Below are positions 42,270 through 52,505 of a stretch of DNA of 64,000 nucleotides, piece after piece. The position numbers and the translations under genes are program-made. Source of the stretch: Aphanomyces cochlioides (lineage: Eukaryota > Oomycota > Saprolegniomycetes > Saprolegniales > Verrucalvaceae); NCBI GenBank assembly GCA_019828595.1, contig JAHQRK010000003.1, forward strand, positions 930,001-994,000, in the 5' to 3' direction. Below the pieces are notes generated by a model. The model was not told the DNA's origin. It saw only the letters and a list, made by a program, of their open reading frames with translations, and ran no database searches. Numbering within the stretch: position 1 is the first letter of the stretch; every line of letters starts with the position of its first letter.

Positions 42270-43106
42270 TCACGAGGCAATTCCATTGCCCATAGCAATA
42301 CTTGGGAAGTAGTAGGCTGGCGTTTTGCCGTTCTATAATAGACAATCGAGTGTGCAGACCATAAAAAATGATTGACTTACCTGCTCGTCGATCCAAACCA
42401 TTCCTTCTCGGAGCAAGACGTTGAGCGCCAACGAGCTACGATTGGCGTCCCATCCAAGCTTCTCGGCTAACGTTTTGATTGTAACCACGCCTTGTGTTTC
42501 CTGAGCTAAGAGCAAGATAGACGAGTGATCTTGACTGAGTTCCACTGGCACCGTGACGATCTAATCGGCATCCTGTCAAGTAATGTACCCAGTTGAACAA
42601 ACCATTGTCTTGGCCCCAAGTTCGATGACATTGAAGCCTTCTCCGAGGACTTTGAGCTTCTTCACTGATCGCTTAATATCATCATCTGAGATCTTTTGCA
42701 TCAACGGGCCGCGACGTTGATCCAAGAGGGCGAGGAGATCTTGGATGGCAATCAAACCACCGTTCTTATTGCGTGTCAAAATGCACACTTCGATGATTTG
42801 CACAGCCAATTCATAGTAGAAATCGCCCATATCGAGCAGTTCAGACCAGAAGCCCTTCTGGGAGGCAAGTGGATCGACGCCAATCTTGGCACACATGACT
42901 TGGAATCGTTTGCGGAATTCGGGATCGCGTTTGATCTGTGACTTGTATTTCACTGCAAACGTTTGGAGGTTCGTTTTGAAAACTTCGAGCTGCTCTTGCA
43001 CGTGCGCGAGGTGACTTTGTGTCAGTTGAGCTCCCACTTCTTCGTACGCTTTCTTCTGTTCCTGCTTCCACTTGACAGCGCCGATGCCCATCTTGGTCCG
43101 TCGCAT
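42270..43106 (-). CDS. SNF8: ESCRT-II subunit SNF8/VPS22 (3 exons)
   Basis: Exons 42603-43106, 42381-42560 and 42270-42332 encode 248 residues, near the usual length. The N-terminal helical region reads MRRTKMGIGAVKWKQEQKKA. The winged-helix parts show FWSELLDMGDFYYELAVQII and KVLGEGFNVIELG...VPVELSQDH, then IKTLAEKLGWDANRSSLALN and LLREGMVWIDEQ. ESCRT-II sorts ubiquitinated cargo into endosomal vesicles. The first intron (42 bases) begins inside ATG-GTTTG; taking the next GT instead breaks the phase. The final exon encodes only 20 residues (NGKTPAYYFPSI...). Confidence 0.92.
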
Positions 43107-43631
43107 GGTGGATCAGTTGTTGGAAAATCCAGAGCAAAAACAAAAAAATCAGGAAATATAAGAAAATCAATTTTCGAAAAGGTAAAAACGCATAAATTCG
43201 ATTTTTAGGAAAAGACGCCCAATTTCTGAACTCTCACGAGCGACATAGCAGACAAAAGCTGGATCGGAGGACAAAACCTCGATGCACCCTTTCCAATAAC
43301 GAGTTGAATTGTCGATACAAGTGATGCGACGTCCACGCACGTGTCGACGTAAGCTTGGAGGATTACCAAAATTGGTTATGATTGGTCAAACTGACATTTG
43401 CATTATACTTTGAAAATAAATAACCTTTGAAATAAAATGTTCGATAGAATATAGTGGCAGAAAAAGGACCGGATGGGACCTGTATAAATCAATACATGCT
43501 GCAAATCCATGTTGAGAGTGTGACGTGGCTGCAAGGTGTAGTTTCACATTGAGTGAATTTTATTGACTCAAGATTTGTATAGTATCCGCTGACTGCATTC
43601 TTCATTTTCTTTGTGGAGGTGAACACACGCG
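43107..43631. promoter_or_regulatory. Divergent promoter region of SNF8 and SAR1
   Basis: 525 bases between start codons, AT-rich next to SNF8. No recurrent element of the window is present. Confidence 0.4.
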
Positions 43632-44327
43632 ATGTTCATTGTAGACTGGTTTTACGGCGTTCTCGGCTTCCTCGGTACGTCGAGCGCATCCCTGTGGATG
43701 GAATCATGCAAGGAACTCATTATTGATGCTCAGTTTTGTAGGTTTGCACCGCAAGAATGCCAAGATCCTGTTTTTGGGCTTGGATAATGCCGGGAAGACC
43801 ACCTTGTTGCACATGCTCAAAGACGACCGCGTTGCGGTGCACGAACCCACATTGCATCCCAGTAAGACATCGACGATATGACTGCTTCGTGATGCTGACT
43901 CTATGCGTATATAGACTCGGAAGAGTTGATTATTGGCAAGTTGCGATTGCGCACGTTCGATTTGGGCGGACACGAAACGGCTCGCAAGCTGTGGCGCGAT
44001 TACTTTGCCACCGTCGACGGTGTTGTATTCTTGGTTGATGCCTTGGACCGCGATCGTTTTCCAGAATCCAAGCGAGAATTGGACACTTTGCTCGGCTGCG
44101 ACGAATTGGCCAACGTACCTTTCCTCGTCTTGGGCAACAAGATTGATATTCCTCGCGCTGCATCTGAAGATGAACTGCGTGCTGCGTTGGGTTTGTTTGA
44201 AACGTACGGCAAGGAAGCGCGAGGCGACCGTGATGCCAACATTCGCCCGATCGAGTTGTACATGTGCTCTGTCGTGCGACGAATGGGGTATGCAGATGGC
44301 TTCCGCTGGATGGCTCAATTCCTATAA
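43632..44327 (+). CDS. SAR1: Small GTPase SAR1 (3 exons)
   Basis: Exons 43632-43674, 43742-43861 and 43915-44327 give 191 residues. The N-terminal amphipathic helix [15 protein letters not shown] is nearly invariant in SAR1. [11 protein letters not shown] is the P-loop, EPTLHP sits in switch I (the Thr of PT), FDLGGH the DxxG motif, and LGNKIDIP the NKxD motif. SAR1 starts COPII coat assembly at the ER. The C-terminal half ([20 protein letters not shown]) is standard. A short acidic/basic insertion ([10 protein letters not shown]) is seen before it. The intact motifs make the call secure. Confidence 0.95.
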
Positions 44328-44963
44328 ACAAATGCGTGCGATTGCTTCCTTCCCATGCTCGACCCATGGGGGCTTTCCCGCCCTTGTCTCCTCAGCTTTG
44401 CCTAACTTCTTAATGCATTTTAGCCTTATTCCTTCCTGTCTTTGCGCCACCGCTGAATCTTCATCGAGCCTTTGGGTTCACAATGGCACACAAGTCGGAT
44501 ATTATCCGAATCCGGATAAAGTACCCAAGCGGAATTCTGTGCACTTCAAGACAACTTTCATGACGCCCCCACAGATGCCACAATGGCAAGCAGCGCAAAA
44601 ACTCTGTGTCAAAGATCACTGAGCCACCAGCGATCCACGGAGCATTGGCGTGCAGATCTAAGCTCTTCGTGGAGACATGCCATGCAGTGTTTATCGTTGA
44701 TGGGGAAATGGAAACGACCGGGGGGACATTTGAACAGCTCTTGACTTGGGGGCAAGCTCGCCAGGAGCAACAAGGCTGCGGGCAAGAGATTCCGTGGCAA
44801 GATAACGATCGCTCTTGCTTATCATTGCAACAACATGGCGCCTTGTTGATGTGCACACATCTGCATTTAGAAGGCGGAAATGCTATACTTAGCAGATTGT
44901 CGTGTCGTTTTTCTAACTCACGAATGATGTCTAGCTTTGATCTGTGTCATTGTCATATTCGCC
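44328..44963. other. Intergenic with TATCCG and GACATTTGA elements
   Basis: ATTATCCGAATCCGGATAAA at 44501-44520 and GACATTTGA at 44725-44733 (239 bases before the LPMO-like start) are present. Open frames on both strands here have no protein character. Confidence 0.35.
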
Positions 44964-45913
44964 ATGCAACGCGCAGCACTCGTCCTCCTCAGCGCTTTCG
45001 CTGGTGTTGTTCACAGTCACGCTTGGATCGGTTTGTTACTTCCATTTCGTTGTCGACTCATGTCTAGCGCTTAGATTGCTCCAACTACATCATCGAAACC
45101 GGCGACGATGCCCTCCACTTTAAACCTGCGAACTGCATTGGATTTCCGCGGTGTGCTGCTGAGCGTATGAGTGAAAACAGCTATCCCCTTACTGAATTCA
45201 TGCTAGGCAATGGTGTATTTGGTCTAGACAGTGGGCTAGCGTACCTCCAGTCTGTCAAGGGATGCCAATGCGATCGTTCGAGCTCCAACGCCTACACGGA
45301 TGCAACTCCCATGGCCACGTACACGCCTGGTCAACGTGTCTGCTTGGCTTATCCTGCTAAGAACCACGTGGCGGATGTTTGCACCAACCAGTACATCCCA
45401 GACAACGGCATGAAGATCTATCGGTCTGACGAAGGCGCGACTACCGACTCTGATCTTCACACGTGGCCTCATGAGATTCCCCACTTGAACGGAGTGCACA
45501 CGAATGGGCAGATCGACTACAAAGGGTTCCAAAACTGTCCTGCCTTTTGTGAAAACAACGGCACCAACATGGACAAAGCACTCTGCACTGTTTGCTTTGA
45601 CTTGGAACCTGATCTTGCTCTTGGCTCGTACACGTTCCATTGGGAGTGGCAATTCAACGAAGGACAATGGTATGTGAGCTGCTGGGAAGCCAACGTCGTC
45701 GCTTCTACTCCCTCCCTGCGCTTTCCAAGCCCGTCTGCGGGTGGTACACCATCTACCGGCGCTTCTCCAAGTGTCGTTCCAAATCCTGCCCCAAGTCCAG
45801 CTTCGAACCCTCCACCAAGTCCAGCCACTACGGCACAACCGAGTGTGGCGGGAACGCCAAGTCCATCGAATAACTATGGCGGAGGGTATGACGATGAGCT
45901 CGAATGCTCATGA
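44964..45913 (+). CDS. Secreted LPMO-like protein with Ser/Pro/Thr-rich tail (2 exons)
   Basis: Exons 44964-45030 and 45075-45913 encode 301 residues. The signal peptide is residues 1-18 (QRAALVLLSAFAGVVHS); cleavage leaves His19 at the N-terminus (HAWIDCSNY), as required for a copper brace. Conserved segments are YTPGQRVCLAYPAKNHVADV, CTNQYIPDNG, GFQNCPAFCENNGT and YTFHWEWQFN. Many Cys residues suggest disulfides. It resembles the lytic polysaccharide monooxygenase-like proteins of oomycetes; the AA17 family is the best guess, not proven. The last 60 residues (SPSAGGTPSTGAS...) are a linker-like, probably O-glycosylated tail without a recognised binding domain. Confidence 0.8.
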
Positions 45914-45960
45914 GTAATTGTGTTGAATACATATCTTTGCGTCGGTGAGTGCACCTTATA

Positions 45961-47172
45961 TTACGACGTGCCTTGCACCCACGGATGCTGCGTGATCTGT
46001 TCTAACGTAAGTCTCTGTCGTGGGTCATGGACAATGAGAAGCCTATTGAGGAGATCTCGCACGGCTGGCGAGACATGCGTCATCCCCCACGAGTCGAGCA
46101 TTTCGTTCATGCGCCCAGTCGCGACCATTTGGAAGCGAGGATCCATGTCGTCGGGGCGTTCAAACGGCGGGGCGCCTGTGACCATGATGAAGAGCATGAC
46201 GCCTGTTGACCAAATGTCGGCTGCAAAGCCATTGAACGGGACTTGGTTTCGGTAGATCTACAAGACAAACGTTTGAGTAAGAAGCGCTAGACGAACCAGA
46301 GTACCTCTGGCGGCATGTAGAAGATTTTCCCGACCGCTCCTGACGGTGGCAACGAATATGTCATGCCATTTGCATCCACAGGAACACCAATGCACAATCC
46401 AAAGTCAATGATCTACAAGCGTCATGTCGAACGATAGTTAGGATCGAAGAGAGATACCTTGGAGACGTTGCCGTCGAGTAAAACGTTTTCGAGTGACATG
46501 TCCCGATGGCAAACGTACCGACTCTGGAGATACGAGAGGCCACGAACGACTTGGTTGAACCAGTACCGGCACTCGTCTTCGTCAAGTGCGCCACCGGTCT
46601 CCACGAGCGAGAAGAGCTCTCCGCCGCGACAGAATGGCAAGATCGCATAGATAAACTCGGGATCGTGCAGACATTCAATCTAGAAAGCGGTCATGAATCG
46701 AGACGTCGTCGGTTGTAGAGCGTACAAGAGTCAGTACGTTTGGGTGTCCTGGAGTTGAGAGGTACTGCTGGGTTGCAAGCTCGACGAGTGGGTTCTCCTG
46801 TAGATTGCCACGCTGGATGATTGATTTGCTCATGACTTTGATCGCCACTTCGACATTCGTGCGGACAAATGTGCCATTGCCATTGGGATGGAGTTTGAGC
46901 TGCACCGCATGCTTGACTTTGCCATAGATACATTTGCGAAGTGTTCTCACAAACTCATAGACATGGCCCGATCCCGAGAAGAGGCACGGCAGCACACCAA
47001 CACCCATGATGTGACAATTGCGCAGCTCGGCGTTGGTGAAGTGCACTTCCTGTGGAATCGGCGACGCAAGGCCATACGTGTCAGTGGCGTCGACTCCTGT
47101 TGGAAACACTTGGTCTGTTGGATCAATGCGGATGCCTAGAGCATGCAACTGCGCCACCAGTTCGCCGCTCAT
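45961..47172 (-). CDS. Serine/threonine protein kinase (4 exons)
   Basis: Exons 46726-47172, 46458-46679, 46305-46412 and 45961-46257 give 357 residues. After about 85 N-terminal residues of unknown type, the kinase domain shows VEVAIKVMSK (beta-3 Lys), the hinge AILPFCRGGELFSLVE, HRDMSLENVLL (catalytic Asp), IIDFGLC (DFG), YMPPEI (APE equivalent) and DIWSTGVMLFIMVTGAPPFE. The domain ends in RQRLTLEQITQHPWV. It is probably active. The closest group is unclear, in a broad CAMK-like sense. GACATTTGA lies about 135 bases upstream in the gene direction. Its 3' end is 47 bases from that of the LPMO-like gene. Confidence 0.9.
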
Positions 47173-47551
47173 GTGCTGGGAGGAAAGCCACAGGATACGC
47201 CAAAGAGGAGGTTACTTACTGGCACAGGCGGCCGTTCCATCATGCCTTCCATCGAATCTCGTCAAAGTACGCCAGAATGACTTTTCATCTTGCATTCACT
47301 TTCTCAAATGTCATCCTCAAATCATTCAAAATTTAAGCATAAAAATACATGTATAATTTAAAATAAATATATTATTTAATTTAAGTTAATTATTTTTGCA
47401 TATATTTCATAAATTAATATTCCTACAAGCTATTTCCGAATATGGAATTAACTTGGAATTCGAATGGCCCGATGGTGATCCAAAAGACAATGGGAAAGTT
47501 GATGATGACAGCAGCGCATAGAAGATGGACACGTTGGTGGATATCTTACGC
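47173..47551. other. AT-rich intergenic region
   Basis: TCAAATGTC is at 47304-47312. Positions 47330-47450 are almost entirely A/T with TTAA-rich runs. No coding sequence. Confidence 0.35.
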
Positions 47552-48868
47552 TTATGATTGCGTCTCGTTGTCATTGACAGCATAAGACAAGAGAGCAGAT
47601 TGCTGCTCGTCTGCCACAGCTTTCTGGTACTGGGCGTCTGTGTTGGGATACATGAACGGATCGGATGTCTTTTGCTTCTTGGACGCTTGGAGTTGATAGC
47701 CTTCCGGGTACTCGAATGGCGCTGGCGTAGTTGAAATGTTGCGCGATTTGAGCATGGCTACGACTGCGTCAGCGTCGGCACGCTGAGCAGCAGCCTTGGC
47801 GACTGGATTGGGGTCATCAATGGCCCATTTGATCTGAAGGATTTCGTCGCCTTCGAGAGACTGCGACGTCATGGCTTCCTTGGCAAATTCAGCGGACGTG
47901 CGATGACGATAGCGCACAAATGCAACAGACAGACGATGGACAATGTTGACGTTTTCAACTTCGCCCCATTCTGAAAAGGCAGCCATGATCACATCTTCCT
48001 GCATGCTCTTGCCCTTCAAGCCGCCAACATACAGTGTGCGTGAGTTCCGGTTGAAATTGCCCGTGCCACTCATGTCATCTCGATCAGTCGCATGTCGTTC
48101 ACGACCAAAGCAATCGTGGAGCATACCAAGACGCAGTTCGTCGGCCATGGTTGGGAGTCGATGGAAATAATTGCATTCGGCACCACGTGCACATCCTCCA
48201 CGGGCAAAATGGATGCAGAAAAACTTGTTGGAGCGACCAATCTTGTCAGCTTTGGTATGCCCGGCATCAGTTTCAAGGCAGCAGCGATGTTCTGCAGGGT
48301 CTTGGCTCTTCGTGTGGTCCCAGTTTTCTCCGATGTACTTGTCGTACCAAATATTGTATTCGTTGGCACCTTCAAGACGAGTATTTCGGTTTGGCATCAC
48401 ATCAATCTGTTTCCGCGCAGGTCGTGTGAGATATTTAGCATTCAAGTCTTCGTATTTGCTAGCGTTGGTGTTGCCAGCTTGGCCGCGACCAAACCAACCC
48501 GTTGAGTGTGGTGCAGCACCCATTTCCTTGGGTCGTTCCCATTGTGTTGCTTGTGTTTCAATGTGATAGTAGTAAATCTTGTTTGTAGATGGATCCAGAG
48601 CTTCGCGCCACTTGTTTTCTTCACTGGGCTTGCTGTATACGATCGCATCTGGGGCTTGAACTTTGGGAGCGCGGCATCGCAAACAGCGAGGTCGTCGGGC
48701 GTAGTTTTCGTTCTTGCATTCGGCACAGATCCAATTTTTCTCGTAGACAGTGTACGCAGCGCCTACTTCTCCCATAACTCCCACAGCCACTAAGTTCTTG
48801 GGCTGGTTTTCATCCAAGTTTGCATTCTTTGTCGTCGGGACATTGTCGCCGCTACCTTCCGACGCCAT
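47552..48868 (-). CDS. Splicing factor of CWC2 type: RanBP2 finger, WW, CCCH, RRM
   Basis: ATG 48868 gives 438 residues in one exon. The order is a RanBP2-type zinc finger (about 46-68; KNWICAECKNENYARRPRCL), a WW domain (about 85-117; WREALDPSTNKIYYYHIETQ...WERP), a Torus/CCCH module (FCIHFARGGCARGAECNYFH) and an RRM (SRTLYVGGLKGKSMQEDVIM...FVRYRHR). CCCH plus RRM with this spacing is CWC2/RBM22-like; CWC2 contacts the U6 catalytic core. The extra RanBP2 finger and WW are additions not found in yeast CWC2. An in-frame ATG at 48922 overlaps a TATCCGGATA promoter element, so 48868 was preferred. The gene complements the RRM-less protein at 20455. Confidence 0.88.
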   Translation of the reverse strand: MASEGSGDNVPTTKNANLDENQPKNLVAVGVMGEVGAAYTVYEKNWICAECKNENYARRPRCLRCRAPKVQAPDAIVYSKPSEENKWREALDPSTNKIYYYHIETQATQWERPKEMGAAPHSTGWFGRGQAGNTNASKYEDLNAKYLTRPARKQIDVMPNRNTRLEGANEYNIWYDKYIGENWDHTKSQDPAEHRCCLETDAGHTKADKIGRSNKFFCIHFARGGCARGAECNYFHRLPTMADELRLGMLHDCFGRERHATDRDDMSGTGNFNRNSRTLYVGGLKGKSMQEDVIMAAFSEWGEVENVNIVHRLSVAFVRYRHRTSAEFAKEAMTSQSLEGDEILQIKWAIDDPNPVAKAAAQRADADAVVAMLKSRNISTTPAPFEYPEGYQLQASKKQKTSDPFMYPNTDAQYQKAVADEQQSALLSYAVNDNETQS

Positions 48869-49322
48869 TCTCGCCACACCAGAGGAATTTCGAAAGTTCA
48901 CTATCCGGATATCATCCGTCATACCTGACTCAATATTTCAAATACATTTTAAATTAGTCATCTCATGAGCAGGAAGTATTTTAAATCTACAAAAATATTT
49001 TAAATGAGAAACGAAGAGTTTAAAATACATTTGCCATGACGGATTTCCTCAATGGAATCAAAGACATTGGCCTCCAATTAACGATATAGACAATGCGAAA
49101 GCTCTTTACCCTATCAATAGATAAAGCTCTTTACCTGGTTTGATCTCCTGCGGTTAGGCTTGGAGAGCTCATCATGTGCAGTTATCCTCTTGGAAGAGTA
49201 CAGGGTTAACGCTTCAGTTCACAAGACTAGTTTAAATTACATTTTGAAAATATTGCATATAAATAATAAGATAAATTAAGATTTGGTATTTTAAACTCTT
49301 TGACTTGAATTTTGTATTCTCC
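48869..49322. promoter_or_regulatory. Divergent promoter with TATCCGGATA (48902-48911)
   Basis: The palindrome lies 34 bases before the CWC2-type start. Toward the methyltransferase side, several copies of TATTTTAAAT-like sequence occur (48945-49025, 49230-49300). Confidence 0.5.
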
Positions 49323-50213
49323 ATGGGGCCAATCCTCGATTTGATTGACACAACCATGATGGAACAGGACTTGGATGGCATCGGCTTGTCGGCCGATGCA
49401 TTGGCGGCCTTGCGAGAATTCGCCCTCGAGCGAGGAATCAATGTTGGCGACGACAGCGATGATGAGTCGTTTGACATTCGCAAGCAAGTCCAGACTGCGC
49501 TTGAAGAAGCCAAGGGTCCAAATGAAGACACGTTCACGTACAAGTTTGGCGATGACATTGCGATCCATCTCAATGGACTTCGTCGGGACATTGGACAGAC
49601 GCTCAACAGCACAGGCTTGACATTGTGGCGAGCTGGCGATTTCTTGTCCGACTTTATGTTCAGAGAGCGCGAATTATTTGCCAACAAGCGCGTTTTGGAG
49701 GTTCATCATGCCTGCGCTCTTATTGAGCTGACTGCACTTTTGTCGTAGCTTGGTAGTGGATTGGGCCTCTGTGGCATCTTGGCACACCATCTTGGTGCTA
49801 AAGTTCTCATCACGGTACGAAAGACGAGGGTTTTTCGCATGACTGAGTGATTTCTGCAGGACGGCGACAAAGAGTCGATGCTGCTGCTCGTCGAGAATTG
49901 CAAATTGAATGGTTTGGACACGGACAAGTGCTGCCAGGAATTGCTTTGGGGTGAGAACCTCACGCCAGAGACACCAGGAACATTTGATGTGCTCATCGGC
50001 GCGGATATCATCTACGAAAAGGAATATGTCGCGCCGCTCTTTGCCACGGCGAGCCACTTTCTTGCACGATCATCTCCAGCCAATGTGTTCTACTTGGCCT
50101 ACACAAAGCGCAACGTCTCAATCGACTACGTTCTCTCTTGTGCGACGAACGTTGGCTTTACGTGGAAGGCGCCAACGACTGACGAAGGCATTTACGAGTT
50201 TACTTTTGCATGA
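49323..50213 (+). CDS. Protein (lysine) methyltransferase-like, METTL16-type fold family (Methyltransf_16), 3 exons
   Basis: Exons 49323-49700, 49749-49814 and 49860-50213 give 265 residues. Motif I is VLELGSGLGLCGILAHHLGA (SAM binding), motif II the acidic LITDGDKESM, and FDVLIGADIIYEKEYVAPLF is typical of the METTL21/EEF2KMT group, which methylates lysines of chaperones and translation factors. The N-terminal region is acidic and helical. The target is unknown. The start codon was set at ATG 49323 because the longer frame begins with TTG. Introns are 48 and 45 bases. Confidence 0.85.
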
Positions 50214-50842
50214 TGATTAGCATTGTACGATATCAAAGACGACCGTAGACGTTCAACCTGTTGTTCACAGCCATAAGAAACGCTAGAGAGACGCTTTCAT
50301 GCACAACTGATGCTCGGTCTGTCCGCTCTGTTGGTCGTCGAACACAGCTTCGAGTCGAAAACAACAAGTCTCGTGAGTTTACCAACGTTGACCAGCTCGA
50401 AGGTGACGCTTTCGATCTGACCAAATGCCATGCGCTGCTAGCTAGCGACTTGGAAGCATACGTTGGAAACGAGCCGATGATGACACTGTAGCATGGACAT
50501 TCCCCACGCGGTGAAGGGCGCAGCAATCGCCGCAGGTCATCAACGACATGAACTCTGGAAGAACACCTTCTCTTGCACTTCCTTTCGTCCTCGACTTGCG
50601 ACAAAGTTGAGCTGCATCCGATCCATCGAAGGATGCGTACGCGACTTGAGATGTGGCCAGGAGGGGGCTACTGGGGAGCTACTGGAGGGCCAAGGGGGGG
50701 AATTTTGCTAGTCGACTCCTCTCTAACATGCAAGCGTAGATGCAAGGTTGGATCTCTTCTGCATTTGTTTCCTCCGTCGACTCGTTCGTTTTTCTGCTTG
50801 GAGAGAAAAAGAACAAACTCTTCCATAAAAGCATGTTAAAAA
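50214..50842. other. Intergenic; includes a G-run tract
   Basis: 50660-50701 holds five runs of three or more G (GGGGG, GGGG, GGG, GGGGGGG and others), able in principle to form a G-quadruplex on the + strand. An open frame at 50233-50604 on the - strand has no protein character. Confidence 0.35.
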
Positions 50843-50908
50843 ATTTCGAAGGGTGAAACATTCTTCTGCGAAAAAGTTTCGAAGGGTGAAACTTTCTTCT
50901 GCGATTTG
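50843..50908. repeat. 34-base tandem repeat, two copies
   Basis: TTTCGAAGGGTGAAAC then TTCTTCTGCG appears at 50843 and again at 50877, about 65-130 bases before the first surface-protein start. Confidence 0.7.
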
Positions 50909-50971
50909 TGAGGAGATCTGGAGGACGACGCGAGACGGTCTCGCCATTCGGACTGCATTTCTCAATTGACC

Positions 50972-52156
50972 ATGTCGACAGTTTCCACCTCCTGGCCGCA
51001 GTTTATCTTCAATGCCACACGCGGCGACGTCCGCGGACTTGTCTTGAACAATGCCGGCGCCTTTGTCTACACCACCGACAGCGCAACGACTCCGTCAGTG
51101 GTGCTCCGAGCTAGCAACTCCAATCTCTTGAGAGCCTTGGCGATTCATATCCGCGACACGGACGTCTTCCCAGTCATGGAGCTCGCGTTTCCATCTACTG
51201 CCGATAGCGCCTCGATTGATGGCGACTACGTCCTCCAAGTGTACGTGCCAACTCAGTCGCTCCAGTACCTCCGCACCGCTCAAGCTGGGGACACGTCAAT
51301 TGCCGCTGAAGCATTCACGAACGACACGACCGTCGAAGTCAAGATGCAGGCGACAGGCTCTGGGAGTATTCTCGTCCAAGGCGGATCTATCCAAGCCGAC
51401 GACCTTATCGTCGAAGCCCTCGGCTCTGGCCGTGTTGAAATCGATGTCCAAAGCCTCTTTACAATGTCGTCGATCGACCTCGCTACGAATTCGTCAGGCT
51501 CCGTCGCGCTCTACTCTGCCTCGACGACAACCTCCAAGCTCACCGCCGCTACTTCGAGCTCTGGCAACGTCTTTGTTGGTCGGGGAGCTAGCACCAAGCC
51601 AAACTTTCAGGCCATGACCGTGTCTGCCCACGTTTCTGGCCAAGGCGACGTCGTCATGTTCTATGCTGGCACGTGTGGCTCCAGTGAAGTTCAAACCAGC
51701 GGCGTCGGCACGGCTTACTTGGGAGCCTTGGCTTGCCGCGACTCCAAAGCTGTTCTCCTTGGCGCTGGCGACATCTATGTCGTGGCTTCTAGCTCGCTTC
51801 AGTCCCAAGACTCAGGCAAGGGAACGGTGTATGCCGCGATACAGCCTGGCGCGCTCATCTCTGGTCCCTTTTCCGCCATGCCAAACGCCACCGTGCAGCT
51901 TCCACAGTTCACACCTGTTGCGATTCCAGACCACCAAACTTTCGGATTGAAGAGCGGCCAGCATTCCACGATGACAAGAGGCCAATTTGCATGCACGATC
52001 TTGAGCTTGCTCGTGTTTGTTGGCACGATCACGGGCCTCGCCGTGTGGGCTTTCTGGGCTGTCCGCCGTCGTCGCAGGGCCGCCATGGAAGGCCAAGAAA
52101 AGTTTACCGAGATTTCAACGCCGACTTCAGGAACAACGATGGTCGCCAAGATGTAA
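50972..52156 (+). CDS. Beta-helix (GIN/DUF2807-like) membrane protein, array member 1
   Basis: 394 residues from ATG 50972. Repeating short strands with Gly-Ser turns (GSGSILVQGGSIQADDLIVE, SSIDLATNSSGSVALYS, SSGNVFVGRG, GAGDIYVVASS) match the head-GIN/DUF2807 type beta-helix. A membrane helix (FACTILSLLVFVGTITGLAV) is followed by RRRRR and the tail EKFTEISTPTSG. There is no N-terminal signal peptide; the protein opens MSTVSTSWPQFIFNATRGDV. A sequon (NAT) lies near residue 14. Four-plus paralogues follow in tandem. Likely a cell-surface adhesin or recognition protein; unproven. Confidence 0.8.
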   Translation: MSTVSTSWPQFIFNATRGDVRGLVLNNAGAFVYTTDSATTPSVVLRASNSNLLRALAIHIRDTDVFPVMELAFPSTADSASIDGDYVLQVYVPTQSLQYLRTAQAGDTSIAAEAFTNDTTVEVKMQATGSGSILVQGGSIQADDLIVEALGSGRVEIDVQSLFTMSSIDLATNSSGSVALYSASTTTSKLTAATSSSGNVFVGRGASTKPNFQAMTVSAHVSGQGDVVMFYAGTCGSSEVQTSGVGTAYLGALACRDSKAVLLGAGDIYVVASSSLQSQDSGKGTVYAAIQPGALISGPFSAMPNATVQLPQFTPVAIPDHQTFGLKSGQHSTMTRGQFACTILSLLVFVGTITGLAVWAFWAVRRRRRAAMEGQEKFTEISTPTSGTTMVAKM

Positions 52157-52260
52157 TCTAGTGCTTGTTAACTAACTACACGTTCCTTTGTATGCTTTCA
52201 GAGCCACGAGTTTGCCCACTGGCGGAATTCGTTGTTGATCAACTTCGGCGTGGGAGGCAG

Positions 52261-52299
52261 CCCCTCAGTCGCCCCCCCAATCGCCCCCCTCAGCCCCCT
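52261..52299. promoter_or_regulatory. C-run tract upstream of array member 2
   Basis: CCCC, CCCCCCC, CCCCCC and CCCCC runs separated by 4-7 bases, so G-quadruplex potential on the - strand. It lies about 210-245 bases before ATG 52506. Confidence 0.5.
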
Positions 52300-52505
52300 C
52301 GTCGCCTTTGACAGTGACATCCATGATAGTACAAAAAGCTCTAATCAAAGGCTTGAATGTCGTTGGAACCACTGACAGACCAACCGGGCGCTAATTTGTT
52401 CAAGTTTGGACAGGCCGGCGCGTTCCTTCCTCTTCTCGGACAGACCAGCGGAGGACAGGGTTCTGTCATATTCGATCATTCTTGGATTTACTCGGTGGCG
52501 ATCGA

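Noticed and set aside
44461..45067. Frames on both strands (44461-44856 -, 44606-45067 +)
   Set aside because: No family resemblance and cysteine-rich random composition; the interval holds promoter-type elements instead.
50233..50604. 123-residue frame on the - strand
   Set aside because: It begins at TTG, has no protein-like pattern or family resemblance, and has no supporting exons nearby.
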